From Isoetes taiwanensis (taxonomy: Eukaryota; Streptophyta; Lycopodiopsida; Isoetales; Isoetaceae): 64,000 nt of DNA. The position numbers and the translations under genes are program-made. Of the stretch, positions 45,440 through 57,884 are shown one piece after another. The notes beneath the pieces were generated by a model, which saw only the letters and a list, made by a program, of their open reading frames with translations, did not search any database and was not told the origin of the DNA. The DNA lies in assembly GCA_021234155.1 (NCBI GenBank), contig JAJEKV010000073.1, positions 4,434,001-4,498,000 on the forward strand, written 5' to 3'. Position 1 is the stretch's first letter, and each line of letters starts with the position of its first letter.

Positions 45440-48400
45440 AGGAGGATTAGCACGTCTTTTTTTTTTGTACACGTTTCAGGGCTGCGTACAATTGCCCGTG
45501 TGCAAAAACTTCGGTTTCTAGGTTTAGGACTATTTTGTCGAGTGTGAGCCCCAAGCAGCTATTGAACGTTGTTGAGTACACTGGACGTAATGGAAGCTGG
45601 CGCCTATGGATTTTCGATGGTCGGGATCGGTCATTTGACTGAGTAAAAAAGTCGACTCGAGAGATGTTGTGGTTCATATGTAAGCAACTTGACAGTAACG
45701 AACCTCTTCGAACCTCTTATGTGTTGAACATAATAGTCGAACCTCTTATGTGTTGAACATACCATCGGTCTTGCGTTTTTGACTAACCCTCTATTTCTGT
45801 CGAGTGTCATTGTCAAATGCCATATTGTGGAGTTTTAGTTGAAGTTCGTGTTGAGGGAGTGTTGGATGGTTGTAGCCATTAAGGAAGGAACGAAGGAAAG
45901 AAGTATATTTTAACGTCCACGGAGGCCAACTGGCCTATGAGATGGTTTTACAAAAAGTTTCCAAGCACAAAAGAAAACCACAGAAACCCTGTACAATGTG
46001 TCTCTACCACTGGGATGAAAAAACCCCCCATGTGGGAGGAAAAACCCTTGTAGTAGGCGTTGAGAGGCCCTATCTAGGTTCTCAAATTCCCTGTGCTGTG
46101 AGGGACTCCCTGATGGTGGAGACTTGCAGAATGTAGGACGCAAGACATGCCACCATTGGCGAAGCCAGCAGTTGATGAATTACTATCTCAGAGCATCTGA
46201 GATCGGCATGAGCTGCTCGGATGTGTGCATATGCTGGGCATTCCTGTAGAGTATGGCGTTCATCTTCTACTATCTGCATGTGACAAAGACGGCATAATCT
46301 CTCATGCCGGGATTCCACGCCCTCCATTCGCACCCAGTACTTTGTCTCAATTCCGAGATGGTGGGACCCATCCTTATTGCAGACTATAGCTCTCCGTTTC
46401 TTGGTGGAGATGTGTGCCTTCACATACTGGTGGGGGCCGTGTTCAAGTGACGGATTGACCTGTGTGTGGTAGTGCTCTGTTTTGGGCTTTGCAAGAGTGG
46501 GCGCATCCCATAGAGAGGCATCAAAGCGCTCATTCAAATGCAGCTCCTGCTCCGCGATATCCGACATATCCATAATGTGTTGATAGTCTATGGACCATCG
46601 CGGCGAACCATCCCCTACAATGCTCCTCGCCACACTCTCTTCAGACGTTAGGCCCTTGTGCCAATAGCGAGCAGGGAGGAAGACATTGTACATCCATTAC
46701 GGTAACCTTATGGAAATCGCATAAGGTGCACAAGCGCATAGCGAATCGCTGCGAGGGCCAAAAGTCGATCTCATACAACAAAATTGGATAAGGCAGTGTC
46801 CTTGACGCCTAAGGTCGTATGTCGGGAAAACCTTACGTACCCTCTATAGCTTATTCCGGTACCCTTGCTAACTGGCCGGCCCCGGACCTCTACCCCATAC
46901 AACAATACCGGGTTCCACGAGTGCTTTCGGAAGCAGTGTGTTTTGCGCGCTCCAATCGAGAGATCTATTCTCAGAACAACTATTCTCGCATTGCATACGG
47001 GGCTTTCCATCCCGCTGGCCCGACCCTTCTTTCTACAGTCATCCCATAGCATGTTAGCAGAGAAATCGATTCCCGGATACTTAAAGGTCCCCACAACTTC
47101 CATCCTTTGTCCTCTCGTAATAGAAGTGCGGGATATCATGTTGCGTAGACGGGATTGGCAGCGACTTGGTTTTCACGTTGGTTATTTGTCATTCTGCTAT
47201 GTCACGTAATTGATCGAGAGCATCCAAATGTTCACGTGATACCGCTAGCCGTATGGGATAATAAGCCCGGATCGTGCAGATAGAGCAACTATTTTCTTTG
47301 TATATGCCCTCCCGCAACTGCGGGCCACCACCTCCATGTTCGCATCCGGTCTCCAACTTGTTAATATAGAGTCCAAAAGCGTTGGAGATAACGGGCATCC
47401 ATGTTTAACACCTATGGTGCTGTTCACCGTGGTCCGGACGCAAAGCAAAGTGACATATATTCCGGTCATAGAGCCGGTAGATGGCATTCCCGCAAATCGT
47501 GGGACATGTAGCTCCCAGCGTTGCCACAACGGGTCAGGGATCGTATCATATGCCGATCTTAAAATCCACGAAACAACAATACAAGTCACGTCGTGCATTG
47601 CGGCTAGCTTCCATAAGGATTCTCGGTAAAAATATGATCACTTTCGTGGGTGGGCGGTGAAAACTGCCGGCCAGCTGCCCGCGTACTCGATTTCCTCAGC
47701 CCATTGCGTTAACTTCTTCTCCGGCACACACCGCTAGAAGTTTTGCGAAAGTAGCGGGCTCACCATGATCATACGGTAGTTGGTGGAGTCATCTCGCTTC
47801 CCGTCTTATGAATAGGGGTGACCTTGCTAACCATCCATTCTGCGGAGGCCCTCTCTCGATGGCACGATTGATTATCCTGTCAAAAGGCAGAGCAAAAGCT
47901 GGCCCACCCCATTTCAGCGACTCGGCCTAAAGTCCCTTTATCATTAGCAAGATGCCTAAGACCACGGTGGATGTCGCCTCACGAGAGGCGTAGTGTTTCT
48001 CCTAGTTGATCCGCACGTCGGCAATTGCTTACGGGGGTCATACAACTCCTCCAACCCCTGTCTCCATCGGGTGCGAGGTAACATTGCCGGTGGTTGATGC
48101 CTCTTATCAAAGACTTTACGCCAAAAGGCTTTTGGCTCGACCATCGATAGATCAAACATGCGTTGCTGATTTTTACGCAATATAGCGATGCTTTTGGATT
48201 TCAAGAATGCCTTATAGTCCCTAATGGCACGTGGCCGAGAGCGTGGATCTAAGATGGTGCGTAGGTGACTCTTTAGAGCCTTACATTCGGCGTCAAACCC
48301 GGGGTTTTGAGGGAATTGCGCAGATGTCCCTTCGGCGGGGCTTTCTTTGCGCAAAGCATTTCATCGGGTCTGCGCGGTAAGGCCTTCACCAACCATTCAC

Positions 48401-50190
48401 ACTTATCATGCAATGTATAGATGGCATCAATCCCCGTAGCTCACGTTCAGCGCCACCTCATATCACCTTGCTTCGATAGTTGAGGTGTATCCCAAACCCC
48501 GGGCGCGTGTCCGTGCCTACATAATCGAGTGCCTCAATCCAAAGTGACATAAAGTGGATAGTGGTCCGACAAAGTCTCTTCATCTCTTGTTCGCGGTGCT
48601 GTCGCTGAAATCTCGAATGATATCAAGTTCGACACCGGAGCTGGGAGATAGTCCACCACCGGCTCCACCATCGCCCCATCGCTTACGCAAGTGAAGCCCC
48701 GATCGCAACCTTTGAGCATACCATTGCAGATCACCACGTCAAAGATCTGACATAGCTGGACCAATTCTCTTCCAAAGGCGCCGGAGACAATATCCTGGGA
48801 GCGTCTTGCATGCTGGGATGCCTCCGTTTCTAGCCAAAGTGGATTGGAGTCAGCATTTCCCTGAAAGGTGACCGACTGCCACTGTGCCGTACGTGCATTG
48901 AAATCTCCCAATAAAAACACATGACCCTCCTGGCGATACTACTCTATGTCATCATACAATTCCCTATAGGGCATATGAAGTCCGTTGTTGCCATCAGATG
49001 GTCTTCTATAACTTGGTCGTTCTCTGTAAGTCTATCAACACTAAAATAGCTTTTTGCAAATCCTGGAAGCATTTGTAAAATCCAATTATTGAGCGCATCG
49101 ATGGTGATATTTTTGGGAGATAAGAAGGCTCTTTTTTCACAAATCTCGGGTTTGCTGAGTATGTCTTGGTCGCAGAGGAAGTCAGTGGTGTCTTGGATGG
49201 TTATAGTTGTTTTCAATAGTGTTTGTGGGATATTTTCAAGTAGATTTCCTTCACCGATGGCATCGACAAAATGTATGAGTTTAGTGTGCAGCATTTCTTA
49301 CTGCTTCGTTGAGTTATAGTACATCAAAATGATTCCATAGAGATGAAGATATGATGGATGTATTGTATTTATTGTTGCGGTGTCCCCCCCCTTCCCCCTT
49401 TTTTTTTACGATGGGTGCGGGGTTGTGCGAAGTCTCTGGCTGCAATGAATAGCTTTCCTCCAAAAGGTAGGTCTGTGTCTGTGATATTTTGCAAAAGTGC
49501 GTCAACTGCTTTTATAACTGCTCTGTTTTCCATTAGGAATTCGTCCCATACTTGCTTTCTTGATGAGTAATGCTCTTGCAGAGTGTGGGACAAGTAAAGA
49601 TTAGAGGTTGATATCATTTTTTACTACAGGTATTTGGAAGAGTGAATGTGCAGTTCTACTATTAGGGTATAGTAATGATGCTGGTGCTGTTGTTGCGCAT
49701 GGGAGCACTATTTGTTTTAGTCCTCATATATATAGCGAGAAGGTGTTAAACGTATGTTTTTTCTGTACCTGCTTTACCATAGATAAAGAGTGGTTTAAGT
49801 TGTTGTCTATTGTTGAGATGTCGCATTTCAATGTAGACTGATGTTTGGTTTGACTTCATATTTTGAAACATGATTGAACTTTTTGCAATGCATTCTTTGT
49901 CATGAGGGAATTTTGCGAGCTCATTTTGGATTTCTCTATATGGTACGTGGCAAATAGGCAGACCAAATGATGCAGTGCTAGTCACATGTTGGATGAAGAT
50001 GTTAATGATAGCTAGCAGGGCCTCATTGGCAGCAGTGGACTCATCTCCGTGGTATCAATCAAGAAAGTCAACTGTCATTTGTTGTTGGAAGGTTTTCCAT
50101 AGTTGCAAGGCTGGTCCATTGTCGAGTATGAGGAGCATAAATAGGAATCTAAGTTGTGGTGGGAAGTGGTTTTACAATTAAAAAAAAAAT
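45440..50190 (-). pseudogene. Helitron/PIF1-type helicase remnant, split by LINE-2
   Basis: From 50190 downward: HFPPQLRFLFMLLILDNGPA, LWKTFQQQMTVDFLD, FGLPICHVPYREIQNEL, the Walker A box YGKAGTEKTYV near 49760 (the usual GTGKT has become GTEKT), then DEFLMENRAVIKAVDALLQN and PFGGKLFIAARDFAQ near 49540-49430. FVDAIGEGNLLENIPQTLL and FLSPKNITIDALNNWILQML follow at 49294-49000. The remainder lies beyond the LINE-2 insert: LPQHELQLK near 45850, RNRGLVKNARPMV at 45795, VTVKLLTYEPQHLS, then RRQLPLRPVYSTTFNSCLGL and EVFAHGQLYAALKRV down to 45450. This is the helicase half of a Helitron rolling-circle transposase. No Rep (HUH) half or Helitron ends were found. Stops and frameshifts are frequent. Confidence 0.8.
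45880..48984 (-). mobile_element. LINE-2, 5'-truncated copy inside the helicase
   Basis: The flanks gttgtagccat (45869-45879) and gttgttgccat (48985-48995) match at 10 of 11 positions and are taken as the target duplication. The element begins inside the endonuclease (HMPYRELYDDIE), then FLLGDFNARTAQW and SDHYPLYVTLD (48920-48534), KNQQRMFDLSMVEPKAFWRK (48180), the RT box GVKHGCPLSPTLL (47420), LLYGVEVRG (46900) and the zinc knuckle near 46300. The 3' tail has hairpin 1 as CCC, ATGT loop, GGG (46027-46036) and hairpin 2 with inner arms GGCC/GGCC (45915-45943). It ends in TTCC-type repeats. Many frameshifts in the RT. Confidence 0.85.
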
Positions 50191-52300
50191 GCAACTAGTG
50201 GTAGGGCAGGCTTGGATGCAAGGGTTGGCAATAGTGGTCAGGATTGATGTGGCTGCGGGTAACTTGCTTACCACACTTACATGCCAAACACTAGAGTGAA
50301 TGCCATAGAATGCCTACCTTTGCATATTGTGCGCATTGTGAATTTCAAATTAAAACTGTAGAAGAAGAAAAGTAGCAGTGCAAATGGTAAAACATGATAT
50401 CAGTTATTGAGCCAATGTGAGCTCTTTGTATGTCTTTACCTTATGCCACGTGTTATTAAGAGCAACCACTCATGCATTATATAAACCCTACTCAAACAAA
50501 AACTATAACTAAGGTGGCTCTATAAACACAATAAAATATTCTTGAAACATGAGCCTGAAGCATTATGTATTTACTCCAGCATAAGAGACTAATGATAAGA
50601 ATTTATTTCAAAGTGTTGAATCCAAATACGATCCCTCACTTTCCCTAAGGGAGAGAGACTTATAAGCCTTCAACATGTTAGCCTTGGAAAATGTGCATTC
50701 TACGATGCTCCCAGATTTACTACAACAACCAAACCAACTAGACCCTAGATGAAATAGCTTTTGCTTGACTGGGGCCCATGCACCTGGGTAGGATGCCAAG
50801 AGAATAGATTGGCTATTCAGTGTCTATTACCTAGAGCCAAGACCATGCTAATTGAACCTCTGGAAAATAAAGAGGCAATGCTCAAGTGTTTCGACATCTA
50901 AAGGCAAAGCAGGCATACTACAGAGATACGAAGATCATAGAGATACCGCAAGGCATTTACATGCAAACACCTGTGCAACCACCAAAGTACAGAAATTTTA
51001 GGGTAGAGTTACTTATCCCAAAATCAGCATCACCTACTAGCCCACATGGTTTCTGAGATCTGCAATTGCCATCTATTTGGTAGTAGGAGAGGCCGTGGAG
51101 CTAAGAGGAGATGATATTGTTATGGTACTTGAACAAAATACTAGCTCGGGGAAGAGGTTCATGACCAACAAGTGATTGAAACCATTGACTTATTAAAAGT
51201 TTGTGGCTGATAACGAGACCTAATATCAGCCAATTTGACATTGTCATAACAAGAAATCAAATCTTGATCTTTGTCTTGAAAGACCAAGCGTCTCACAAAG
51301 ACACTATTATAGGAGTACCTTTCTAAAAAGGCAAAGGCCGAAAAGGGATTTATCTTTAAGGACCTTTCAAGGGACTATAAAAAAGCATATATAGAAGGAC
51401 AATACACCAAGTCTCACCACCATAGCCTTGCCTTTATTCCTCTCTTGTTTTTTTTTTTACCATCTACTTCCAATTCTCTGTAGCCAAGCTTGTTGGTCTG
51501 AGCTGGATAAGGAATTCCTGCTCCAGGATAAAGCCCTGGATAAAGACTTCCTGGTGCGGTTGGGTGGATAGAGCTATGTCACTAATCGGTTTTTCTTAGT
51601 TTCTTGTGACTTTGCAAGTAATTCATATCAGATATATGGAGCGGACAAAGTACTTACCTTCGTGAATATCGTCGTGACAACTCCATGATACCCTTTCCAT
51701 GACACACTTTCACTATAAGAGGCAAGTTCTCTGCTACCTTCTCCTATACAGTTACATCTCATTGTGACAATAATAGATTTGCTTGAAATGTAGGCCATCA
51801 CAAGAGACGATCATAGGCCATCACAAGAGGCGATCATCTTCATATACATATCGTGAGAGTAAGAGGTTTGCTTGAAATATAGGCCATCACAAGAGGCGAT
51901 CATCTTCATATCATGCTTTAATAGAGACGACACCTACTAGGACCCATCATCTCTGTGTAAGGGGATGAACTGATGCAGCAAGTGGAGGTGCTGAGAAAAC
52001 TGGCGGTAATGGTGCCCACTACTAAGAATATCTAGGAGAACATGGATAGAACTGTTTATGATTCTCGTAGGAAAGGGGATGCATTTGAAAAAGGCTCAAA
52101 AGGATGAAATAGAGCCAAAGGAACACTGTCTTCTTGTCTAGAGGAGTACAATGACCATGAGATTGTTTAAGAAGGTGCAGAACAGGAGAGTAATCTTCAC
52201 TGCTTAGGAGACCCCAAATGAATTTTGAGATGAGACCTTATCTACAGTAAGAAGTCCATCATACACACGCCAACTGCCCATTTGGGGAGAATGCATTTAG
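50191..52300. other. No gene; local tandem repeat
   Basis: The unit 'aggccatcacaagag.cgat' occurs three times at about 51791-51905, with 'tttgcttgaaat.tagg' before two of them. An oligo-T run lies at 51450-51460. Nothing codes convincingly. Confidence 0.45.
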
Positions 52301-53210
52301 ACCAAACTAAACTACAAACCCACCGCAATGCTAGCCCATATGAAATTTTGGATGAGCTCCTGTTAACCTATGGGGCTAGAAACAAGGAAGCCATGTAAAC
52401 ATGGATATTGCTGAGAATTGAATTGGCCACTATAATACGACCAGTGAGAGATAACTTTGCAGTTGACCACCAAAATAGGTGTTTCTCCAAACCCTTAATA
52501 ATTTCTTCCCATGTTGCTCCTGCACTAACATGAATGCCAATGGAAATTCCAAGTAGCTTGGTCACCTGTCAAGAAGCCTCCATGGATAATCACAAAGACA
52601 TGCCGGATTTAGTTTTGCCAACTCACGAACACATCGGAAACCAATGAGAATGCATCTAAGAGCAGTTTGCAATTCTCAAGATTAGCAACCAGAAAGAGAA
52701 ACGTGTCATTTGTATACTGATTGTAAACTTCCTGCGTACCATCCTCCATAGCGAGATCTTGAAGGAGCCCCTCCGCTGTCGCAACAATAAATAACTGCCC
52801 CAATGCCTCCGCAATAATTGTAAAAAAGAGTGATGCTAAAGGGCTCACCATGAAAGAGAACAACAGCTCGAGCAGGGACATGCAGCTTCATGACATCTGA
52901 TGTAAATTGTTGTCCGAATCCCAATCTGAACATATACAGGCATATAAACTTGCAACTGACAATCAATCATACGATTTTATAAAATCAAGTTTAAAATATA
53001 TATAACAGGATGATTTTGATGACGTGCCCCCAATAGATTCCCTCGTGTGCAGCACCACATTATTCAGAATGCATCTTCTCGAAAGAAAGTCTGATTGAGT
53101 TGTAGAAATGGACTCGGCTAAAATATCCTTCACCCTCTCTGCAAATGTCTTGGCGAATATTGTATATACTGATGATAATTAAAGTAATTGGTCGCCAATC
53201 TAAATATATA
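52300..53210 (-). pseudogene. Fragment of a plant L1 reverse transcriptase
   Basis: Minus-strand pieces in RT order: a degenerate DWRPITLI block and LAESISTTQSDFLSRRCILN near 53190-53060, LFTIIAEALGQLFIVATAE near 52820, the catalytic region YTNDTFLFLVANLENCKLLL near 52710 (YADD has become YTND), and LLGISIGIHVSAGATWEEII with LSLTGRIIVANSILSNIHVY at 52560-52400. It is a different and older L1 copy than the one at 59-64 kb. Many stops. Confidence 0.75.
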
Positions 53211-53430
53211 GCACAATAACAGGGGATTTTTTGTATATTTTTATATGTTTTTTTCTATGGTTTTTATATGATTTGATGAGACATACTAATCGGTATATCT
53301 AGAGTGCGCATACTATCAAGTTACTTTTAGTGGCATTTTCTAATGGTTACAACTAGGATTTCACTAAATATCTCAAATCGAACATGCAAGCATCGAAGAA
53401 GGTTGTTTTAGGGTTATTTGAGTTTTGGAG
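53205..53430. repeat. Dispersed repeat, copy A
   Basis: It shares text with 57885-58165: 'aacaggg.ttttttt', 'ggttttcatatgatttcatgag'-like, then 'atcggtatatctagagtgc' against 'atcagtatatctagaatgc', and 'ttttagggtt' at the end. It has no coding capacity; the class is unknown. Confidence 0.55.
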
Positions 53431-53573
53431 GTTTTTGCTTCTACATATTCTTTTAGTGAGGCAAGGGCTTGGAGCCACCACGAAAGCAGGATCCGGCAGC
53501 ATCTTTCAGGCCTTGGTGAGAAGGAAATATCATAGCAGGCTGGATAAGAGCATTTTGGAAAGGAAGATCTTTA

Positions 53574-55722
53574 CAAAGATAATGATCGGTCATCCTCCTT
53601 GCAGTGGGAGCGAATCTACTCAGGGTTAGGCTCCCTTTCTGCAGCAAATTTTTATACTTCCTTAGGTGAAATGTGGAGTAAGGGGAGATTTTGGGCCTGC
53701 ATGTAATGCCGTGGGATATGTGGATCGAACACTTTTGGGTATTAATCATCTCTATGTGAGGCCAGCATGGAGAAGAACAAAGGTAATAAGGTTGATATTT
53801 ATCCTGCCCACTATTTGTGCTATAGATTCTCCTTAATAGGTATATACCTCAAGGCTTATCCAGAAATAGAGGGCAGGTAGAAACTGGACTTTGCACAAGA
53901 ATGATAAGAGTTGTTGATGATTAGCTATTTTGGGAGGAATTTGGACAAAATAAAACATCTTCGTCCTGTTTCATATCTCAACTTCGCATAAGTTGGAGAG
54001 TCTTTGCATTGAAACAGAACTTATTAGATGCAGGAACCAGTATTCTTTTAGATGCAGACCATAGTATCGCTAGAACAGTGTTTACATCCAATCCTATTAC
54101 AAGGGTTCTGCTTCTGCTGCATATGATGTTGTGGTTTGCTGGATTGTTTAAATGGACCATCATAGACTGCACAGATTATCAACTAGATAGCAATGCAACT
54201 TAGCCATACCTCATGAGCCCCCAAGGAGAAGAGGATACATAAAAGTTATATAGGAAAATCCTATATTTCTCCTCTAATATGTTTATGACTTGTACAATCA
54301 TGTGACTTAAATTCTCCTGCACAAGGGCCAGCTCTAGCGACGGCTCCTGTATGGTGTCAGGCTCCATTTGAACCTGGAGGCATATTAAGGTATATCTTAT
54401 GAAGGACAATTTAAGTTCTGATTTCTACTACACATTTCCTATTATTTAAAAGATAATTATAACCATCAACAATGTGAGTCCAACTTTAAAGCGACAAATC
54501 TACGTCATTATCAAATTGAGAGCTAATCTGTGTTGGCTTTCTGGGCCAAAGTGTCCCACTCAAACCACGTTGGCATAGATGTAATGAATCAGCATAGGGT
54601 CAGTTGGTTGCAAGGCTCCAAGAAAGGTTGCGCCTTTCCAGTCAAAGATAATGATCGGTCATCCTCCTTGCATTGGGAGCGAATCTACTCACGGTTAGGC
54701 TCCCTTCCTGCTGCAATTCATTAATTCTCACGACGACTTCCTTAGGTGAAATGTGGAGTAAGGGGAGATTTTGGGCCTGCATGTAATGCCATGGGATATG
54801 TAGATCGAACACTTTTGGGTATTAACCATCTCTATGTGAGGCCAGCATGGAGAAGAACAAAGGTAATAAGGTTGATATTTATCCGTGCCCACTATTTGTG
54901 CTATAGATTCTCCTTAATAGGTATATACCTCAAGGCTTATCCAAAAATAAAGGGCAGGTAGAAACTGGACTTTGCACAAGAATGATAAGAGTTGTTGATG
55001 ATTAGCTGTCTTGGTAGGAATTTGGACAAAATAAAACATCTTCGTCCTGTTTCATATCTCAACTTCGCATAAGTTGGAGAGTCTTTGCATTGAAACAGAA
55101 CTTATTAGATGCAGGAACCAGTATTCCTTTAGATGCATACTACAGTATTGCCAGAACAGTGTTTACATCCAATCCTATTACAAGGGTTCTGCTTCTGCTG
55201 CACATGATGTTGTGGTTTGCTGGGTTGTTTAAATGGACCATCATAGACTGCATAGATTATCAACTAGATAGCAATGCAACTTAGCCATACCTCATGAGCC
55301 CCTAAGGAGAAGAGGATACATGAAAGTTATATAGGCAAATCCTATGTTTATGCTCTAATATGTTTATGACTTGTACAGTCATGTGACTTAAATTCTCCTG
55401 CACAAGGGCCAGCTCCAAATGACGGCTCTGTGATGGTGTCGCTCCATTTGAACCTGAAGGCATATTAAGGTACATCTTATGAAGGACAATTTAAGTTTTA
55501 ATTTCTACTACACATTTCCTATGATTTAAAAGATAATTATAACCATCAACAACGTGACTCCAACTTTAAAGCGACAAATCTACGGCATTAGCAAATTGAG
55601 AGCTAATCTGTGTTGGCTTTCTGGACCAAAGTGTCCTGCTCAAACCACGTTGGCATAGATGTAATGAATCAGCATAGGGTCCGTTGGTTGCAAGGCTCCA
55701 AGAAAGGTTGCGCCTTTCCAGT
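53574..55722. repeat. Tandem duplication of about 1.07 kb
   Basis: Unit 1 is 53574-54642 and unit 2 is 54643-55722. The five bases CAAAG occur at the left edge, at the junction and at the right edge, which fits a microhomology-mediated duplication. Each unit carries one copy of the 39-codon HGSNAT-like exon. The units differ by scattered substitutions and a short insertion near 54712-54735. Confidence 0.85.
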
Positions 55723-56238
55723 CAAAGCACTCACATGGTTTGCATCCGTTGGCATTGAAAGGTCCATTTTTTGCAGTGATGTCTTTCTGGATTTAGTGCT
55801 GCTGAAACAAGATTACAAAAGGTTGATTTGTTTAAGAATGACATTTTGATATTGTGCTCTCATAACATCAATTGCCTGAAAATGCCACAAATTAACTCCA
55901 TTGTACCATAAATTTAAAATGTATAAATAAGCAAATGATTCCAATTTTTTTTTCATGGTGATTACACTAACATCAAACTAGTTACGTTATATTCAAGGCT
56001 CACTGATGCAAATCTATGCAGCTCAATATCTTCGATCACGAGTTGTTTGATCGGGGTTCATTACGGGCATGTTCTCATCCATATTAAGGTATGTATATGT
56101 AAGCTTATGGGCTGACTTTCAGTGCCATTATACTAAAATTATAGATATCATTGCAGGATCACGTACGACGGTTGTTACATTGGGTTATATTTGCTATTTT
56201 ACTCTTATTACTAGCAACAGCTCTCCATTTTACTCATG
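53666..56238 (+). CDS. HGSNAT-like membrane acetyltransferase, partial gene
   Basis: Four exons resemble plant homologues of heparan-alpha-glucosaminide N-acetyltransferase (DUF5009-type membrane proteins). 53666-53782 encodes VKCGVRGDFGPACNAVGYVD then RTLLGINHLYVRPAWRRTK. 54746-54862 is a second copy with one Val-to-Met change. 56022-56088 encodes SISSITSCLIGVHYGHVLIH and 56157-56238 encodes DHVRRLLHWVIFAILLLLLA then TALHFTH, a membrane helix. All have AG acceptors and GT donors and the phases 0/0 and 1/0 are consistent. The exon for the APxWCxAPFxPEG segment, the N-terminal LASLDVFRG region and the C-terminal exons were not found in the window. It is either a gene with exons far away or a partial copy. 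In plants the substrate is not settled. Confidence 0.7.
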
Positions 56239-57884
56239 GTAGTTCGTCTCCTTAAATTACGTTCTTCCATAATCAATACATCTTGCATATAATGCATAGG
56301 GACTAAATATCAGAGTAAGTTTTGTGTTGTATTTAGAGCCATGGAAATAAAGAGAAAGGAAAAACACCTAATTTAAGCACTTACGGCTGTGCTTGATGTT
56401 AGACTTCCTTTTTTGCTTCCAAATGAACTTTGAGATCATGACCTGACTTTGCAGACAGAAGTCCAATTGCTTGATTATATAAGCTATCGGCTGAATGCTT
56501 ATAAGTTTAACGAGACTTTACTAATTCCTCTCATCCCAAGTTTTCTCTTCAAGACTTTAATGCCCTTATATTTATAAAAACGACCAAGGATGTTATTTTT
56601 TACATGTGCAGGTACTTGTCCACGTATGTTGGGGATCAAATTAGTGATTTGAATTGTGAGCACAAGATATAGGCCAAACCATATTAAGCCTCTTTCTATC
56701 ATATTCCTTCACGAGCATAGTTACAATACATTACAAGCTTGTCAATCTTATGATAGATCTGCTATGCAAATCTTAGCAATTCATCCGGAGCAAAATATGA
56801 TGGACCAGATTGCATGGCATCTTTCCATCTATACTTGAGATGGCCTTTTGTTGAAATTACATGCATGTGATAGTAGTTCATAAGAATAGAATAGATTTTT
56901 AACGTCCACAAAGACAAAAAGAATGCATAATTTCGTGGCAATAATTTCTATAAAAGAACATTTACCTAATGAGTTATATCATTATTGAGGTACTTGTTAC
57001 GTACTTTTAGTTAAATGCCCAGATTTTTGCAATTATAATGGTGGCACAAAGAGCATCATATAGGTCTTGACCGTTTTCTATTTAAGAGGTTCATCCTCAA
57101 TAAAGATATTTGTGATGACGTTCTCCTTCATATCTACATGTATATGTTCCTCCTCCAAATCTGCGGTCATCATGCATGCTCTAAAAACAACACAAAATAT
57201 ATCCACTACATCAGTTTCTCATTTTCAAGTGCATTGCTAATACCCTTATCTTTTTCTCTGCCTCTGATTGTCACCGCTCCATCACGTCTCCATAATATTT
57301 CCGCATACTAGTCCACAAAGCATTAGTAAGTACATAAAATCATTTCAAACAAACTTAAACAGCCTCATGAATAAAACCCAGAACTCCAGCACCAACAACA
57401 TGACACCCAGTGTTCATAGCATTTACATGGCTCCACACAAAACAAAAAAGTCCCAACATGATACGACGAGACACAAACTAAGAAAACACAATCTCGAGCC
57501 ACCGAAGGGCAACCCCTCGTGCGTAGCACCCTTTTTTTTTTTTTTTTTAAATATTACGACCAACAATAAACAAGTACTAAACAATCCATTATTACTATTA
57601 TTGGTATTGCATTGTTGTACCTATATTTGCTTTTTTAGGGCCCAAAGGGCCTAAATTTGTTTTTATAATACAACAACCAACAAATAACTACGATTAACAA
57701 CACAAACCATTACATCCAACAATTATAAATTAAAACCCCCCCTGAAACCCCCTTTGGTTTGAGTGCATATTCACACAAGGGGTTACGTAGGGCAGCGAGA
57801 GCCCCTAAAAACTTACAATACATGTACAAAATTAACATCACTAAGTACATTCTCCCAAACCTTATAGTATTTTGCAAACCTCAA
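56239..57884. other. Gap after the HGSNAT-like exons
   Basis: No further exon of that gene is seen. It includes the tiny LINE end at 56883 and a T-run at 57532-57548. A stretch at 57740-57850 resembles 21925-22030. The open frame at 57268-57654 is of AT-rich, Asn/Ser/Thr/His composition and is probably chance. Confidence 0.4.
56883..56909 (-). mobile_element. Minimal LINE 3'-end insertion (copy T7)
   Basis: The minus strand reads GTGGACGTTAAAAATC then TATTC repeats. It is the terminus of the T3-type tail without any hairpin. Together with 16526-16561 it shows insertions of only the last few bases. Confidence 0.65.

Noticed and set aside
57268-57654. 128-codon open frame (MSPLHHVSIIFPH start)
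   Set aside because: Low-complexity Asn/Ser/Thr/His/Lys text that runs through a poly-T tract. Typical of non-coding AT-rich DNA.
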